A stretch of 64,000 nt of DNA from Maricaulis virginensis (GCF_027922185.1 NZ_BSFE01000003.1:186001-250000); one strand, 5' to 3'. Shown: positions 35,245 through 43,873, counted from the first letter of the stretch. Notes: generated from the sequence alone by a model not told the origin. Made by a program: numbers and translations.

Positions 35245-36245
35245 ACCTCTCCGGCTTCGACGAGATCGCGAATGTCGGCCAGCACGGCGCCGGCCGTGGG
35301 GGAACGGCCGGCGCCCTTGCCGTGAAGCACGACCTTCAGGCCGCTTTCACAGACGATCTCGACAGTATTCTCTTCGTTTTCCGGACGGGCCAGCGGGTGG
35401 TCTTCCGGCAGGGCGGTGAGGCTGACCCGGGCGTCGATCGTGCCGTCTTCCAGACGGGTCAGTTCGGCCAGCTGGCGATAGCGCAGACCGTTTTCGCGGG
35501 CGCCGCACACCTGGCCGGGATCGAGCGAGAGCAGGCTTTGCGCCGGAATGCTGGCGGCGTCCGGGGCGAAGGCAAAGGCCTTGCGGGCGATCAGGGCCAG
35601 CTTGGCCGCCGCGTCCAGCCCGTCGATATCGGCAGACGGGTCGGCCTCGGCAAAACCGGCGGCCTGGGCGGCGGCGATGGCCTCGTCAAAACCCGTGCCC
35701 TGTTCCAGCAGGCCCAGGACGAAATTCGAGGTGCCGTTGAGAACGCCGCGCACCCGCGCGATACGCTCGCCGGCCGAGGTGAGGCGGATGACGGTTTCCA
35801 GCACCGGCACGCCGCCGCCGACGGCGGCGGAATAGACAAAGCGCGTGCCCTTGCGGCGGGCGCGCACTTCCAGATCCGGGCGGCGGGCGATCACGGCCTT
35901 GTTGGCGGAGACGACATGGATGCCGCGCTCGACCGCCAGTTCCAGCGCCTTTTCGGCGGCCGGACAATCCGGCAGGCCGTCGATCACCAGGTCCGGCCCG
36001 GTGTCGAACGCGTCGCGGATATCGGTCAGCCAGGCGGTGCGGCCATCCTTGCCGGGGCGCGGGCGGCGCGTCACCACAGCAGACACCTCGACGGCTCCGG
36101 ACATCTCTGCCAGCCCGTCCAGAACACCGGAATTCACCGTGCCGCAACCCAGCAGCACCGCCCGCAGGCGGGTGCGGAGGGGGCGGACATTGCGCGAGGG
36201 AAGCTCGAAGTCGAGGGCCGCAAGTTGCGTCATGTCGTTTTCCAT
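35241..36245 (-). CDS. hom: Homoserine dehydrogenase lacking an ACT domain
   Basis: 334 residues. The N-terminal NAD(P) motif is VLLGCGTVNSGV, SANKAVIA follows, and the catalytic region has GGGVPVLE and GVLNGTSNFVLGLLEQG, with EADPSADIDGLDAAAKLALIA. The C-terminal ACT domain that gives threonine feedback in most homologues is missing, which suits a methionine-dedicated enzyme. The start may be 36245 or the fifth codon (36233), which has GGAAAACGAC before it. It is the first gene behind the SAM-II riboswitch. Confidence 0.88.
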   Translation of the reverse strand: MENDMTQLAALDFELPSRNVRPLRTRLRAVLLGCGTVNSGVLDGLAEMSGAVEVSAVVTRRPRPGKDGRTAWLTDIRDAFDTGPDLVIDGLPDCPAAEKALELAVERGIHVVSANKAVIARRPDLEVRARRKGTRFVYSAAVGGGVPVLETVIRLTSAGERIARVRGVLNGTSNFVLGLLEQGTGFDEAIAAAQAAGFAEADPSADIDGLDAAAKLALIARKAFAFAPDAASIPAQSLLSLDPGQVCGARENGLRYRQLAELTRLEDGTIDARVSLTALPEDHPLARPENEENTVEIVCESGLKVVLHGKGAGRSPTAGAVLADIRDLVEAGEV

Positions 36246-36274
36246 ATGCGCGGAAAAGAACGAACGCCGATTTG

Positions 36275-36326
36275 CGGAACGAAGGGGGTGGCGACAGGTC
36301 GCTTTGATGCCTTCGGTCGCTCCGCT
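36275..36326 (-). promoter_or_regulatory. Expression-platform hairpin of the SAM-II riboswitch
   Basis: On the minus strand GCGGA (36326-36322) and CGAAGG (36316-36311) pair with CCTTCG (36286-36281) and TCCGC (36279-36275). The 5' strand shares the GCGG that ends the aptamer. No U run follows, so translation control is likelier than termination. A second pairing is possible: the aptamer segment CGCCGATTTG (36373-36364) is exactly complementary to CAAATCGGCG (36275-36266), close to the start codon. Confidence 0.55.
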
Positions 36327-36377
36327 TTAGCCGTACTTATTCCGCGCCCGCAAGCTGAACATCAAATCGGCGCGTCT
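36322..36377 (-). promoter_or_regulatory. SAM-II riboswitch aptamer
   Basis: Read on the minus strand, the segment has the P1 stem CGCGCC (36375-36370) and GGCGCG, with GATTTGATG in the loop, AGCTTGC, the linker GAATAAGTAC and the conserved GGCTAAAGCGG at 36333-36323. This matches the known SAM-II class (for example the metX riboswitch from marine metagenome, with CGCGCTGATTTAA and GTAGCTAAA). It lies about 75 bases before hom and begins at the predicted transcript start. SAM binding would lower hom-metX-metB expression. Confidence 0.9.
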
Positions 36378-36381
36378 TCAC

Positions 36382-36409
36382 GTATAAAGATATGTTTATG
36401 TGTGTCAAG
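36382..36409 (-). promoter_or_regulatory. Sigma-70-type promoter for hom-metX-metB
   Basis: TTGACA (36409-36404) and TATACG (36387-36382) on the minus strand are 16 bases apart. The predicted start near 36375 is the first base of the SAM-II P1 stem, as is usual for this compact riboswitch. Confidence 0.75.
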
Positions 36410-36424
36410 CGGTGTGTGCGGGGT

Positions 36425-36600
36425 GTCTTTCCTCCCCATGGAATGGGGAGGGGGACCCGCGAAGCGGGGGAGGGGCGCCGCGGTACGCGGCGGTGTGCTT
36501 GAGGCAGGCTCCACCGTCTTCCGGCGCTGGCGCGCCGGCCCCTTCGACCCGCGGCTAACGCCGCGGCCCACTTCCCCATGAAATGGGGAAGAAAGGCGGG
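36425..36600. repeat. Palindromic intergenic repeat
   Basis: CTCCCCATGGAATGGGGAG at 36433-36451 and CTTCCCCATGAAATGGGGAA near 36570-36590 are two hairpins. Between them are GAAGCGGGGGAGGGG, CGCCGCGGTACGCGGCGG and GGCGCTGGCGCGCCGGCC. This resembles the mosaic elements at 31079, 33003 and 63421. It fills the space between the hom promoter and the DUF72 gene and may act as terminator for the latter. Confidence 0.7.
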
Positions 36601-36607
36601 CTGTGGC

Positions 36608-37363
36608 CTACGCCCCCAGCTTCGCGAGCAGCGCCTGCGCTGCTGCGGGATTGCGCACCTTTGCGCCGGCGATGAAATAGGCGAAGACGTCGCCGCCCCT
36701 GGCCCAGGCGCGGGTCTGGCCGGCGATGCTGTCGAGTTCTTCCGGGGAGAGGCCCGTGGGTTCGTCCTCGCGGCTCGACATCAGGCGGGCATATCTGAAG
36801 TCCGCCGTGTCCTGGTCGATGCGCGGCCAGCCGGGGGCCTCGTCATCATGGGCATAGACGATGGCGGCGCCGTATTTGCGGGCGAGATCGTAGAATTCCT
36901 CGGTGTCGAAGGTGGGGCTGCGCACTTCCAGCGCGTGGCGCAGGCGGATGCCGTCCTTCTCCTGCGGCAGGCGTTTCAGGAAGCCTTCGAAGTCTTCCGG
37001 ATCGAATGTCTTGGTCGCCATGAACTGCCAGTTGATCGGGCCCAGCTTGTCGCCCAGCGCCGTCAGCCCCTGGTCGAGAAAGCGTTCGATGCTCTCGCCG
37101 CCCTCGGAGAGGCGTTTGCGATTGGTGCAGAAGCGGCTGGCCTTGACCGCGAAGACGAAATCCTCGGGCGTCTCGTCGCGCCATTTCATCCAGGTGTCCG
37201 GCTTGAAACCGGAATAATAGGTGCCGTTGATCTCCAGCGAGTTCATCTGGCGCGAGGCGTATTCCAGCTCGCGCTTCTGGCTCAGCTTTTCCGGATAGAA
37301 GACGCCGCCGCGCCAGGGCGCATAGGTCCAGCCGCCGATCCCGGCCCTGATGGTTCCCGTCAT
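36608..37363 (-). CDS. DUF72 (YecE-like) protein
   Basis: 251 residues, matching DUF72 TIM-barrel proteins: GIGGWTYAPWRGGVFYPEK at the N-terminus, LEINGTYYSGF, then VFAVKASRFCTNRKRL and EVRSPTFDTEEFY. The function of the family is unknown. It stands as a single gene between repeat elements and the fpr gene, with a small spacer of 75 bases. It is complete and ordinary. Confidence 0.88.
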   Translation of the reverse strand: MTGTIRAGIGGWTYAPWRGGVFYPEKLSQKRELEYASRQMNSLEINGTYYSGFKPDTWMKWRDETPEDFVFAVKASRFCTNRKRLSEGGESIERFLDQGLTALGDKLGPINWQFMATKTFDPEDFEGFLKRLPQEKDGIRLRHALEVRSPTFDTEEFYDLARKYGAAIVYAHDDEAPGWPRIDQDTADFRYARLMSSREDEPTGLSPEELDSIAGQTRAWARGGDVFAYFIAGAKVRNPAAAQALLAKLGA

Positions 37364-37438
37364 GGCGTGCTCGCTCCCCGTCGCTGCCAGTCCTGACCTG
37401 TATGGTCCGACCTATATAGGGGCGCGAGGGCGCGTCTG

Positions 37439-38272
37439 CTAAGTCGCGACGAAGGCCTTTTCGACAACAAAGTCGGCCGGCGCAGCGTTGGAGCCTTCGA
37501 TGAAGCCGCGGTCGAGGCAGATCTGCCTGGTGTCTTTCAGGAGGCCTTCGGAACCGCAGATCATCACGCGGTCGACCGCCGGGTCGAGCGGCGGGACGTT
37601 GAGGTGGCCGAACAGTTCGCCGCTCTCGATGAGATCGGTGACGCGGCCCTTCACCGGGCTGTCCTCGCGCGTGGTCGAGGCGAAGTGGACCAGTTTCTCC
37701 TGCGCCATCTCGCCGATCAGCTCGTCGGACTTCACGGCCTCGACCAGCGCGTTGCCATAGGTCAGCTCGGCGCTTTCGCGGCAGGTGTGGGTGAGGATGA
37801 CCTGGTCGAATTTCTCATAGGTCTCCGGATCGCGGATCAGGCTGGCAAACGGCGCGATGCCGGTGCCGGTGGAGATCATGTAGAGCCGCTTGCCGGGCTT
37901 GAGCGCATCGAGCACCAGCGTGCCCGTCGGCTTCCTGCCCAGCAGGACCTGGTCGCCCGGCTGGATGTGCTGCAGGCGCGAGGTGAGCGGACCGTCGGCG
38001 ACCTTGATCGAATAGAAGTCCAGCGCCTCGTCCCAGAACGGGCTGGCGATGGAATAGGCGCGCAGCAGCGGTTTGCCGTCTTCCTTGGGCAGGCCGATCA
38101 TGACGAATTCGCCCGAGCGGAAGCGGAAAGCGTCCGGCCGCGTGATGCGGAACCAGAACAGCCGGTCGGTATAGTGCTTCACCTCGAGCACGGTCTCGAT
38201 CGTATAGGGGCCCGGCTTGGCGCTGATCGCGTTCTTCACGCGGGCGGTCGAGGTCATCGTCATGTCGTTCAT
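37439..38272 (-). CDS. fpr: Ferredoxin/flavodoxin--NADP reductase
   Basis: 277 residues of the bacterial FNR type. The FAD motif RAYSIASPFWDEALDFYSIKV is present, with GTGIAPFASLIRDPETYEKFD for NADP and a C-terminal GFIEGSNAAPADFVVEKAFVAT. It moves electrons between NADPH and ferredoxin. It is the last of six genes on this strand (30 bases after cysK). Since the sulfite reductase here appears to have no NADPH subunit, this enzyme could feed it through ferredoxin. This link is inferred. Confidence 0.9.
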   Translation of the reverse strand: MNDMTMTSTARVKNAISAKPGPYTIETVLEVKHYTDRLFWFRITRPDAFRFRSGEFVMIGLPKEDGKPLLRAYSIASPFWDEALDFYSIKVADGPLTSRLQHIQPGDQVLLGRKPTGTLVLDALKPGKRLYMISTGTGIAPFASLIRDPETYEKFDQVILTHTCRESAELTYGNALVEAVKSDELIGEMAQEKLVHFASTTREDSPVKGRVTDLIESGELFGHLNVPPLDPAVDRVMICGSEGLLKDTRQICLDRGFIEGSNAAPADFVVEKAFVAT

Positions 38273-38302
38273 CGTCGTCTCTTCTACCTTGGCGGCCCGG
38301 GA

Positions 38303-39319
38303 TCAGGCCGTGGCCCGCGGCGCTTCGCTATCGGCCCAGGGCGGGACGGGCAAGCCCCGGCTGGACAGGAATTCCGGATTGAACAGCTTGCCGGCATACC
38401 GGGATCCGGCATCGCACAGCATCGTTACGATCGTCTTGCCGGGACCCAGCTCGCGGGCGAGGCGGATGGCTCCGGCGATATTGATGCCGGCCGAACCGCC
38501 CAGCGACAGGCCCTCGGTCTTCACCAGTTCGAACAGGATGGGCAGCATTTCCGCATCCTCGATGCGAAAGATGTGATCGACATCCAGGCCTTCAAGATTG
38601 CCGGTGATGCGGTTGACGCCGATCCCCTCGGTGATCGAGGAGCCTTCCCCCTTCAGCTCGCCCTTCGTGTAGTAATTATAGAGCGCCGCGCCGGCGGGGT
38701 CGGCGGCACCGATGGCAATGTCCGGCCTGTTGGCGCGCAGGCTGGCCGCGACGCCGGCGAGCGTGCCGCCGGAACCGACCGCGCAGATGAAGCCGTCGAT
38801 CTTGCCGCCGGTCTGCTGCCAGATTTCCGGACCCGTGGTCTTCTCGTGGGCGCGCCGGTTGGCGAGATTGTCGAACTGGTTGGCCCAGATCGCGCCATGG
38901 GGCTGACTCTCGTTCAGCTCTTCGGCGAGGCGGCGCGAATAGTGCACAAAGTGGTTGGGGCTGGAGAAGGGCGCGGCATCCACCTCGATCAGCCGCGCGC
39001 CGTGCGAGCGGATGACCTGTTTCTTCTCTTCCGACTGGGTGCGCGGCATGACGATGATGACGTCATAGCCCAGCGCGCCGCCGACCAGGGCGAGCCCGAT
39101 CCCGGTATTGCCGGCCGTGCCTTCCACGATCGTGCCGCCGGGTTTCAGCGAGCCGTCGGCCTCGGCCTCGCGCACGATGTTCAGCGCGGCGCGGTCCTTC
39201 ACGGAACCGCCCGGATTGAGGAATTCGGCCTTGCCGAGGATCTCGCAGCCGGTGGCCTTCGACGGGCCGTCCAGCCGGATCAGCGGCGTATTGCCGATCA
39301 GGTCGAGCACATGTGACAC
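38303..39319 (-). CDS. cysK: Cysteine synthase family (O-acylserine sulfhydrylase-type)
   Basis: 338 residues, PLP fold type II. The PLP lysine lies in GGSVKDRAAL, the substrate loop is EGTAGNTGIGLAL and the phosphate-binding loop is GSGGTLAGV. The protein is close to CysK but reads EGTAGNTG where most copies read EGTSGNTG. It joins sulfide to acetylserine to make cysteine. It lies between the APS reductase and fpr genes in an assimilatory sulfur operon, which supports this role; cystathionine beta-synthase-like activity cannot be ruled out. Confidence 0.86.
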   Translation of the reverse strand: MSHVLDLIGNTPLIRLDGPSKATGCEILGKAEFLNPGGSVKDRAALNIVREAEADGSLKPGGTIVEGTAGNTGIGLALVGGALGYDVIIVMPRTQSEEKKQVIRSHGARLIEVDAAPFSSPNHFVHYSRRLAEELNESQPHGAIWANQFDNLANRRAHEKTTGPEIWQQTGGKIDGFICAVGSGGTLAGVAASLRANRPDIAIGAADPAGAALYNYYTKGELKGEGSSITEGIGVNRITGNLEGLDVDHIFRIEDAEMLPILFELVKTEGLSLGGSAGINIAGAIRLARELGPGKTIVTMLCDAGSRYAGKLFNPEFLSSRGLPVPPWADSEAPRATA

Positions 39320-39352
39320 GCGGGTGTGTCCTTCCAGGTTTGTGTGTCCAGC

Positions 39353-40468
39353 CTATTCCGCCGCGATACGCTCGGCGGGGGCATGGATGCCGCATTCGGT
39401 CTTGTCGCGTCCGCGCCAGCGGCCGGAGCGCACATCGCCGTCATCCTCGACCGGGGCGGTGCACGGCCAGCAGCCGATGGATGCATACCCCATATCGCTC
39501 AAGGGATGTCGCGGCAAATCGAAGCGCTTGAAATAGGCGTTCACACGTTCGGCATCCCAGGCCGCCAGCGGGTTGACCCGGATGCGGCCATCGATGCGCT
39601 CGACGACGGGCAGGGCCAGGCGTTCGCCGCCATGGAAGCGCTTGCGGCCGGTGATCAGCGCGTCGTAGTCGCCGATGGCGCGCGCCAGCGGACGCACCTT
39701 GCGCAGGGCGCAGCAGGCATCGGGATTGCGCTGCCAGAGACGGTCATCGCCATCCTCGGCAGCGGCCTCGGCGCTGTCGGGTGCCAGCACGCGGATATTG
39801 GTCAGGCCCAGCTGTTCGCTCAGCGCGCGCTGATACTGTTCGGTCTGGGCGAAGAGGCGGCCGGTGTCGAGAAAGACGACCGGCGTGTCCGGGGCGATCT
39901 GGGCGATCATGTGCAGGCCGACCGCGGCTTCCGCGCCGAAGGAGGAGAGCATGGCGATCCTGCCGGTCCACTCATTGCGGATCGCGTCGTCCAGGATCTC
40001 CATCGCATCGAGACCGCGATAGCGGGCATTCAGGGCGGCCAGATCGTCACCGGCGGGCGCGGCCTGGCGGTGGCGGAAGACCGGGGTGCGCTTGTCCTGG
40101 GCGGGCTGATAGGCGTGGGTGAAGCGCGCGCGGGCGCGGGCCCAGTCATCGTCCAGATTGTCATTGTCCGGGGCGACATCGTCAAAGCCGACGCGCTTGA
40201 GATGCATGGCCTGGTCGGGGATCAGATCGCCCACGGCGCGCAGCTTGCCGGCAAAGCCGGCGCGTTCGCGCAGAAGGGCCGCAAGCGAGAAGCCGCGCCC
40301 GTCCTTGAAGCTGGCAAAACGGATATCGACCTGCACCGCGCCGCGCGCCCGTTCGGCGGCCTCGCGCCAGTCGGTCTCGCCGGGGATTTCCACCACCGCG
40401 CCGCCACCGGCTTCCATCTGGGCCTCGACGCGCTTGCGGGATTGCGGATTGCGCTCAAGCTGCAACAT
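39353..40468 (-). CDS. cysH: DUF934-APS reductase fusion (CysH)
   Basis: 371 residues from the ATG at 40468 (MLQLERNPQ), 14 bases inside cysI. Residues 1-120 match DUF934, normally a separate small protein of sulfite-reduction operons (segments FASFKDGRGFSLAALLRER and RVGFDDVAP). Residues about 140-371 are a phosphoadenylyl/adenylyl-sulfate reductase. The iron-sulfur cluster cysteines are seen as CCALRKV and GCWPC, with the catalytic Cys in ECGIH near the end. The cluster marks it as APS instead of PAPS reductase. An ATG further upstream lies in cysI and is unlikely. Confidence 0.86.
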   Translation of the reverse strand: MLQLERNPQSRKRVEAQMEAGGGAVVEIPGETDWREAAERARGAVQVDIRFASFKDGRGFSLAALLRERAGFAGKLRAVGDLIPDQAMHLKRVGFDDVAPDNDNLDDDWARARARFTHAYQPAQDKRTPVFRHRQAAPAGDDLAALNARYRGLDAMEILDDAIRNEWTGRIAMLSSFGAEAAVGLHMIAQIAPDTPVVFLDTGRLFAQTEQYQRALSEQLGLTNIRVLAPDSAEAAAEDGDDRLWQRNPDACCALRKVRPLARAIGDYDALITGRKRFHGGERLALPVVERIDGRIRVNPLAAWDAERVNAYFKRFDLPRHPLSDMGYASIGCWPCTAPVEDDGDVRSGRWRGRDKTECGIHAPAERIAAE

Positions 40469-42092
40469 AGATCGACTCCTTGAACGCATCGGCACCGACG
40501 CGCCGCAGCGTGTCGATAAAGCGTTCGTTTTCGTCCCTGATTTCCAGATAGGTTTTCAGCACCCGCACGATTGCGCCGGGTACGTCTTCGCCTGCCAGAC
40601 CCTTGCCGACAATGCCACCGATTGACGCATCATTGCCGAAGGCGCCGCCCAGCGTGATCTGGTAGAATTCCTCGCCCCGCTTGTCGACGCCGAGCACGCC
40701 GATATGGGCGACATGGTGGTGTCCGCAGGCATTGATGCAGCCATCGATCTTGATCGTCACATCGCCGACGGGTTCGGCCAGGCCTTCCGCCTCCACCAGG
40801 CTGGAGATCGCCTGGGCGACCGGGATGGAGCGGGCATTGGCCAGGCTGCAATAATCCAGCCCCGGGCAGGAGACGATATCCGTCGCCAGGCCGGCATTGG
40901 CGGTGGCGAGACCGGCAGCAACGAGCGCGTCCCAGACGGTTTCCAGATCCTCGTTGCGTACATGCGGCAGGACCAGATTCTGGTCCGGCGTGGCGCGGGC
41001 CTCGTCGAACCCGTAGCGCTCGGCCAGGTCGGCGACGATGTCCAGCTGGTCGTCGGTGATGTCGCCCGGCGTGCCGCCGACCGGCTTCAGCGAGATGACG
41101 ACCGAGGACAGGCCCTCGACCTGGTGGGCGCGGCGATTGCGGCGCAGCCAGCCGGCGAAACCGGGCTTGCCGGAAACCGGAACCGGCTGCGCCTTCGACA
41201 CGGAGGGACGGTCGAAGAAGGCGCGGATGCGGGCGATCTCGGCGGCGGGCAGTTCCAGCTCGCCCTCGCGGATCTCGGCCCATTCCTCTTCGGTCTGGCG
41301 GCCGAATTCCTCGGCGCCCAGCGCCTCGACCAGGATCTTGATCCGGGCCTTGTAGAGATTGTCGCGGCGGCCGTGCTGATTGTACACGCGCAGGATGGCG
41401 GTGAGGTAGGACAGGAGGTCACGCGGCTCCAGGAAGTCGCGAATCTTCTGCGCCAGGCGCGGCGTGCGGCCCTGGCCGCCACCGACCCAGACCTCGAACC
41501 CGGTCTCGCCGGCTTCGTTCTTCACGATCTGCAGGCCGATATCGTGCACCCGGATGCCGGCCCGGTCGTCGCGGGCGCCATTGACGGCGATCTTGAACTT
41601 GCGGGGCAGGAAGGTGAATTCCGGGTGGAAGGTCGACCATTGGCGGATGATCTCGGCCCAGGGACGGCTGTCCTCGATCTCGTCGGCTGCGGCCCCGGCA
41701 AAGGGATCGGCGGTGACATTGCGGATGCAGTTACCCGAGGTCTGGATGGCGTGCATCTCGACCTTGGCGAGATGATCGAGAATGTCCGGCACATCCACCA
41801 GCGCCGGCCAGTTGAACTGGATATTGGTGCGCGTGGTGAAGTGGCCATAGCCGCGGTCATAGCGCCGGGCGATATGGGCCAGGGTGCGCAATTGCGGGCC
41901 GTTCAGCGTGCCGTAGGGAATGGCCACCCGCAGCATGTAGGCGTGCAGCTGCAGATAGACGCCATTCATCAGGCGCAGCGGCTTGAACTGGTCTTCCGTC
42001 AGCCGGCCGTCGAGGCGGCGTGCGACCTGGTCGCGGAATTCCTCGATCCGTTCGCGCACCAGGGCATGGTCGTAGGCGTCGTACTTGTACAT
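40455..42092 (-). CDS. cysI: Sulfite reductase hemoprotein (nitrite/sulfite reductase family)
   Basis: 545 residues. The siroheme/iron-sulfur cysteines are visible as CPGLDYCSLAN and GCINACGHHH, and the N-terminal half has YGHFTTRTNIQFNWP. The paired repeats of this family are both present. It reduces sulfite to sulfide with six electrons. No flavoprotein subunit (CysJ) is adjacent, so ferredoxin is the likely donor. It lies between DUF2849 and cysH on a tight operon, starting four bases after the DUF2849 stop. Confidence 0.9.
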   Translation of the reverse strand: MYKYDAYDHALVRERIEEFRDQVARRLDGRLTEDQFKPLRLMNGVYLQLHAYMLRVAIPYGTLNGPQLRTLAHIARRYDRGYGHFTTRTNIQFNWPALVDVPDILDHLAKVEMHAIQTSGNCIRNVTADPFAGAAADEIEDSRPWAEIIRQWSTFHPEFTFLPRKFKIAVNGARDDRAGIRVHDIGLQIVKNEAGETGFEVWVGGGQGRTPRLAQKIRDFLEPRDLLSYLTAILRVYNQHGRRDNLYKARIKILVEALGAEEFGRQTEEEWAEIREGELELPAAEIARIRAFFDRPSVSKAQPVPVSGKPGFAGWLRRNRRAHQVEGLSSVVISLKPVGGTPGDITDDQLDIVADLAERYGFDEARATPDQNLVLPHVRNEDLETVWDALVAAGLATANAGLATDIVSCPGLDYCSLANARSIPVAQAISSLVEAEGLAEPVGDVTIKIDGCINACGHHHVAHIGVLGVDKRGEEFYQITLGGAFGNDASIGGIVGKGLAGEDVPGAIVRVLKTYLEIRDENERFIDTLRRVGADAFKESIYVAA

Positions 42093-42096
42093 GGGA

Positions 42097-42366
42097 TCAG
42101 GCGGGCTCGTGGGTGGAACCGGTCGTCGGGCCGGTCAGGCGGATCGCCTCGCGGCGCCATTTCTGGCCGCCGGGGCGCTCGTCCTCGATGTCGATGAGAT
42201 AGGGGCCGACCGCGATGCCGAACTCCGCCTCGGCCTGGGCCAGGCGGGCCTCGGCAGCGTCGCCGTCCAGATGTTCGGCCTCGTCCAGACGGCTGGACCA
42301 TTGCCCCTCGGCCGTGCGGTAGATCACGCGGCCGTCGGTCAGGCGGTTTGCGGTGATCGCTTTCAT
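42097..42366 (-). CDS. DUF2849 protein
   Basis: 89 residues. The start MKAITANRLTDGRVIYRTAEGQW is typical of DUF2849, a small protein found beside cysI and cysG in many alphaproteobacteria and probably connected to sulfite reduction. Its start overlaps the cysG stop by four bases (ATGA), and its stop is four bases before cysI. No catalytic residue is apparent. Role inferred from context. Confidence 0.85.
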   Translation of the reverse strand: MKAITANRLTDGRVIYRTAEGQWSSRLDEAEHLDGDAAEARLAQAEAEFGIAVGPYLIDIEDERPGGQKWRREAIRLTGPTTGSTHEPA

Positions 42367-43763
42367 GCGTAGTTCTCCAGGGAGGCTTGAGCCGCAGCCT
42401 GGGCCGCGGCCGTGCCGGCGCTTTCGCCGACGATGATGACGGTGGGACCGGCAATGCCTTCGCGCTCGACCAGTGCGGCGAGGCCGCCCAGCGTGCCGAA
42501 GACGCGGCGTTCGGTGTCGTGCGTGCCGTTCTCGATCAGGGCGACGGGCGTGGACGGTGCCCGGCCGGCGGCGATCATCTTGCGTTCGATCTCCGGCGCA
42601 GCGCCGACGCCCATATAGAAGACGGCAGTGGAATTGGGCGCCGAGAGGGCGCGGTAGTCGGCGTCGGGCCCGTCCTTCTTCACCACGCCCGAGGCGAAGG
42701 TGACGGACTGGGCATGATCGCGATGGGTCAGCGGCACGCCGGCCGAGGCGGCGCAGGCCATGGCGGCGGTGATGCCGGGCGTGACTTCAGCGGCGATACC
42801 GGCGGCGCGCACCACGTCGAGCTCCTCTCCGCCGCGGCCGAAAATGAAGGGATCGCCGCCCTTGAGGCGCACGACGCGCTGGCCCTTGCGGGCCTCGCGC
42901 ACCAGGATTTCGCCGATCTCGTCCTGCGGTACAGGGTGATGGCCCTTGGTCTTGCCGACATCGATGCGCAGCGCGTCGCGGCGCGCCAGCGCCATCACGC
43001 CCTCGGAGACCAGGCGGTCGTGCACGATGACATCGGCTTCGCGCAAGAGGCGGGCAGCCTTGAGGGTGAGAAGATCGGGATCGCCGGGACCGGCGCCGAC
43101 CAGGTGGACGATGCCGCGGCGTTCCGCGCGTTCACCGTTCAGCTCGCGCAGCATTTCGCGGCGGGCACCGGCCTTGTCGCCCGAGAGCGCCAGATCGCGG
43201 GCCTTGCCGCGCAGGGCGCGTTCCCAGAAGGCGCGGCGGTCGTCGAATTTCGTCAGCACCGACTTCACCGTGCCGCGCAGCTCGCGGGCCAGATCGGCCA
43301 GCGTGCCGATGCGCGCGGGCAGGGCCTGTTCCACCGCAGCGCGGATATCCACCGAAAGGACCGGCGCCGCACCGCCCGACGCGATCGCGACGACAATGCC
43401 GTCCCGGTCGACAATGGCGGGAGTCTGGAAATCGGAGGCCGACGGGCTGTCGACAATATTGACCGGAATGCCCAGACGGCGGCCGGTGCGGGCCAGCGCG
43501 TCGACGGGGATACCGTCGCCGCCGGCGATGAAGAGCAAAGTCGCGCCACGAAGGTCCCGCCGCGTCGGCATGCGGCGTTCGATCCGCGCATATTGGGCGA
43601 TATCCGCGGGAACAGGATCGTCCGTGTTTCCGGTGAACCACAGCAACCGGGCAGGGGAGGCAGCGAACAGGCGGACCTTCGGTTCGGCCATCGGTCCACG
43701 TCCGACGACGATCACCGTGCGCCCATCTAGGGGAATGGAGGCTGGAAAGACCTGCATGTTCAC
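42363..43763 (-). CDS. cysG: Siroheme synthase (trifunctional)
   Basis: 466 residues. The N-terminal part is a precorrin-2 dehydrogenase/ferrochelatase (VIVVGRGPMAEPKVRLF and the domain up to about 210). The C-terminal part is uroporphyrinogen-III methyltransferase, with VHLVGAGPGDPDLLTLKAARLL, LKGGDPFIFGRGGEE and TPGITAA. It makes the siroheme for CysI. It is the first gene of the sulfur operon; a 110-base spacer with a palindromic operator separates it from the divergent LysR gene. A second ATG at 43757 is also possible. Confidence 0.92.
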   Translation of the reverse strand: MNMQVFPASIPLDGRTVIVVGRGPMAEPKVRLFAASPARLLWFTGNTDDPVPADIAQYARIERRMPTRRDLRGATLLFIAGGDGIPVDALARTGRRLGIPVNIVDSPSASDFQTPAIVDRDGIVVAIASGGAAPVLSVDIRAAVEQALPARIGTLADLARELRGTVKSVLTKFDDRRAFWERALRGKARDLALSGDKAGARREMLRELNGERAERRGIVHLVGAGPGDPDLLTLKAARLLREADVIVHDRLVSEGVMALARRDALRIDVGKTKGHHPVPQDEIGEILVREARKGQRVVRLKGGDPFIFGRGGEELDVVRAAGIAAEVTPGITAAMACAASAGVPLTHRDHAQSVTFASGVVKKDGPDADYRALSAPNSTAVFYMGVGAAPEIERKMIAAGRAPSTPVALIENGTHDTERRVFGTLGGLAALVEREGIAGPTVIIVGESAGTAAAQAAAQASLENYA

Positions 43764-43845
43764 TCATCCGATCCTGCGCCTTCGTGGCGCGACGAGTGCA
43801 ATATTTCTATTCGATGACCCGGTTTCAAACGACGTTTCTTGGCAT

Positions 43846-43870
43846 TTCAGATTAGAAAAACTAAACTGAA
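43846..43870. promoter_or_regulatory. LysR-type palindromic operator, TTCAGATTAG-AAAAA-CTAAACTGAA
   Basis: The 10-base arms (43846-43855 and 43861-43870) are complementary at nine of ten positions, with an AAAAA spacer. The site ends three bases before the LysR start codon and lies in the divergent cysG/LysR spacer. LysR regulators commonly bind T-N11-A sites, and this one contains ATTAG/CTAA half-sites as used by GcvA-like proteins. It would allow autoregulation and possibly control of the cys operon. Confidence 0.75.
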
Positions 43871-43873
43871 GCC

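Noticed and set aside
43764..43873. Riboswitch in the cysG leader
   Set aside because: The spacer is only 110 bases and is explained by the LysR operator and promoters; no conserved aptamer features were seen.
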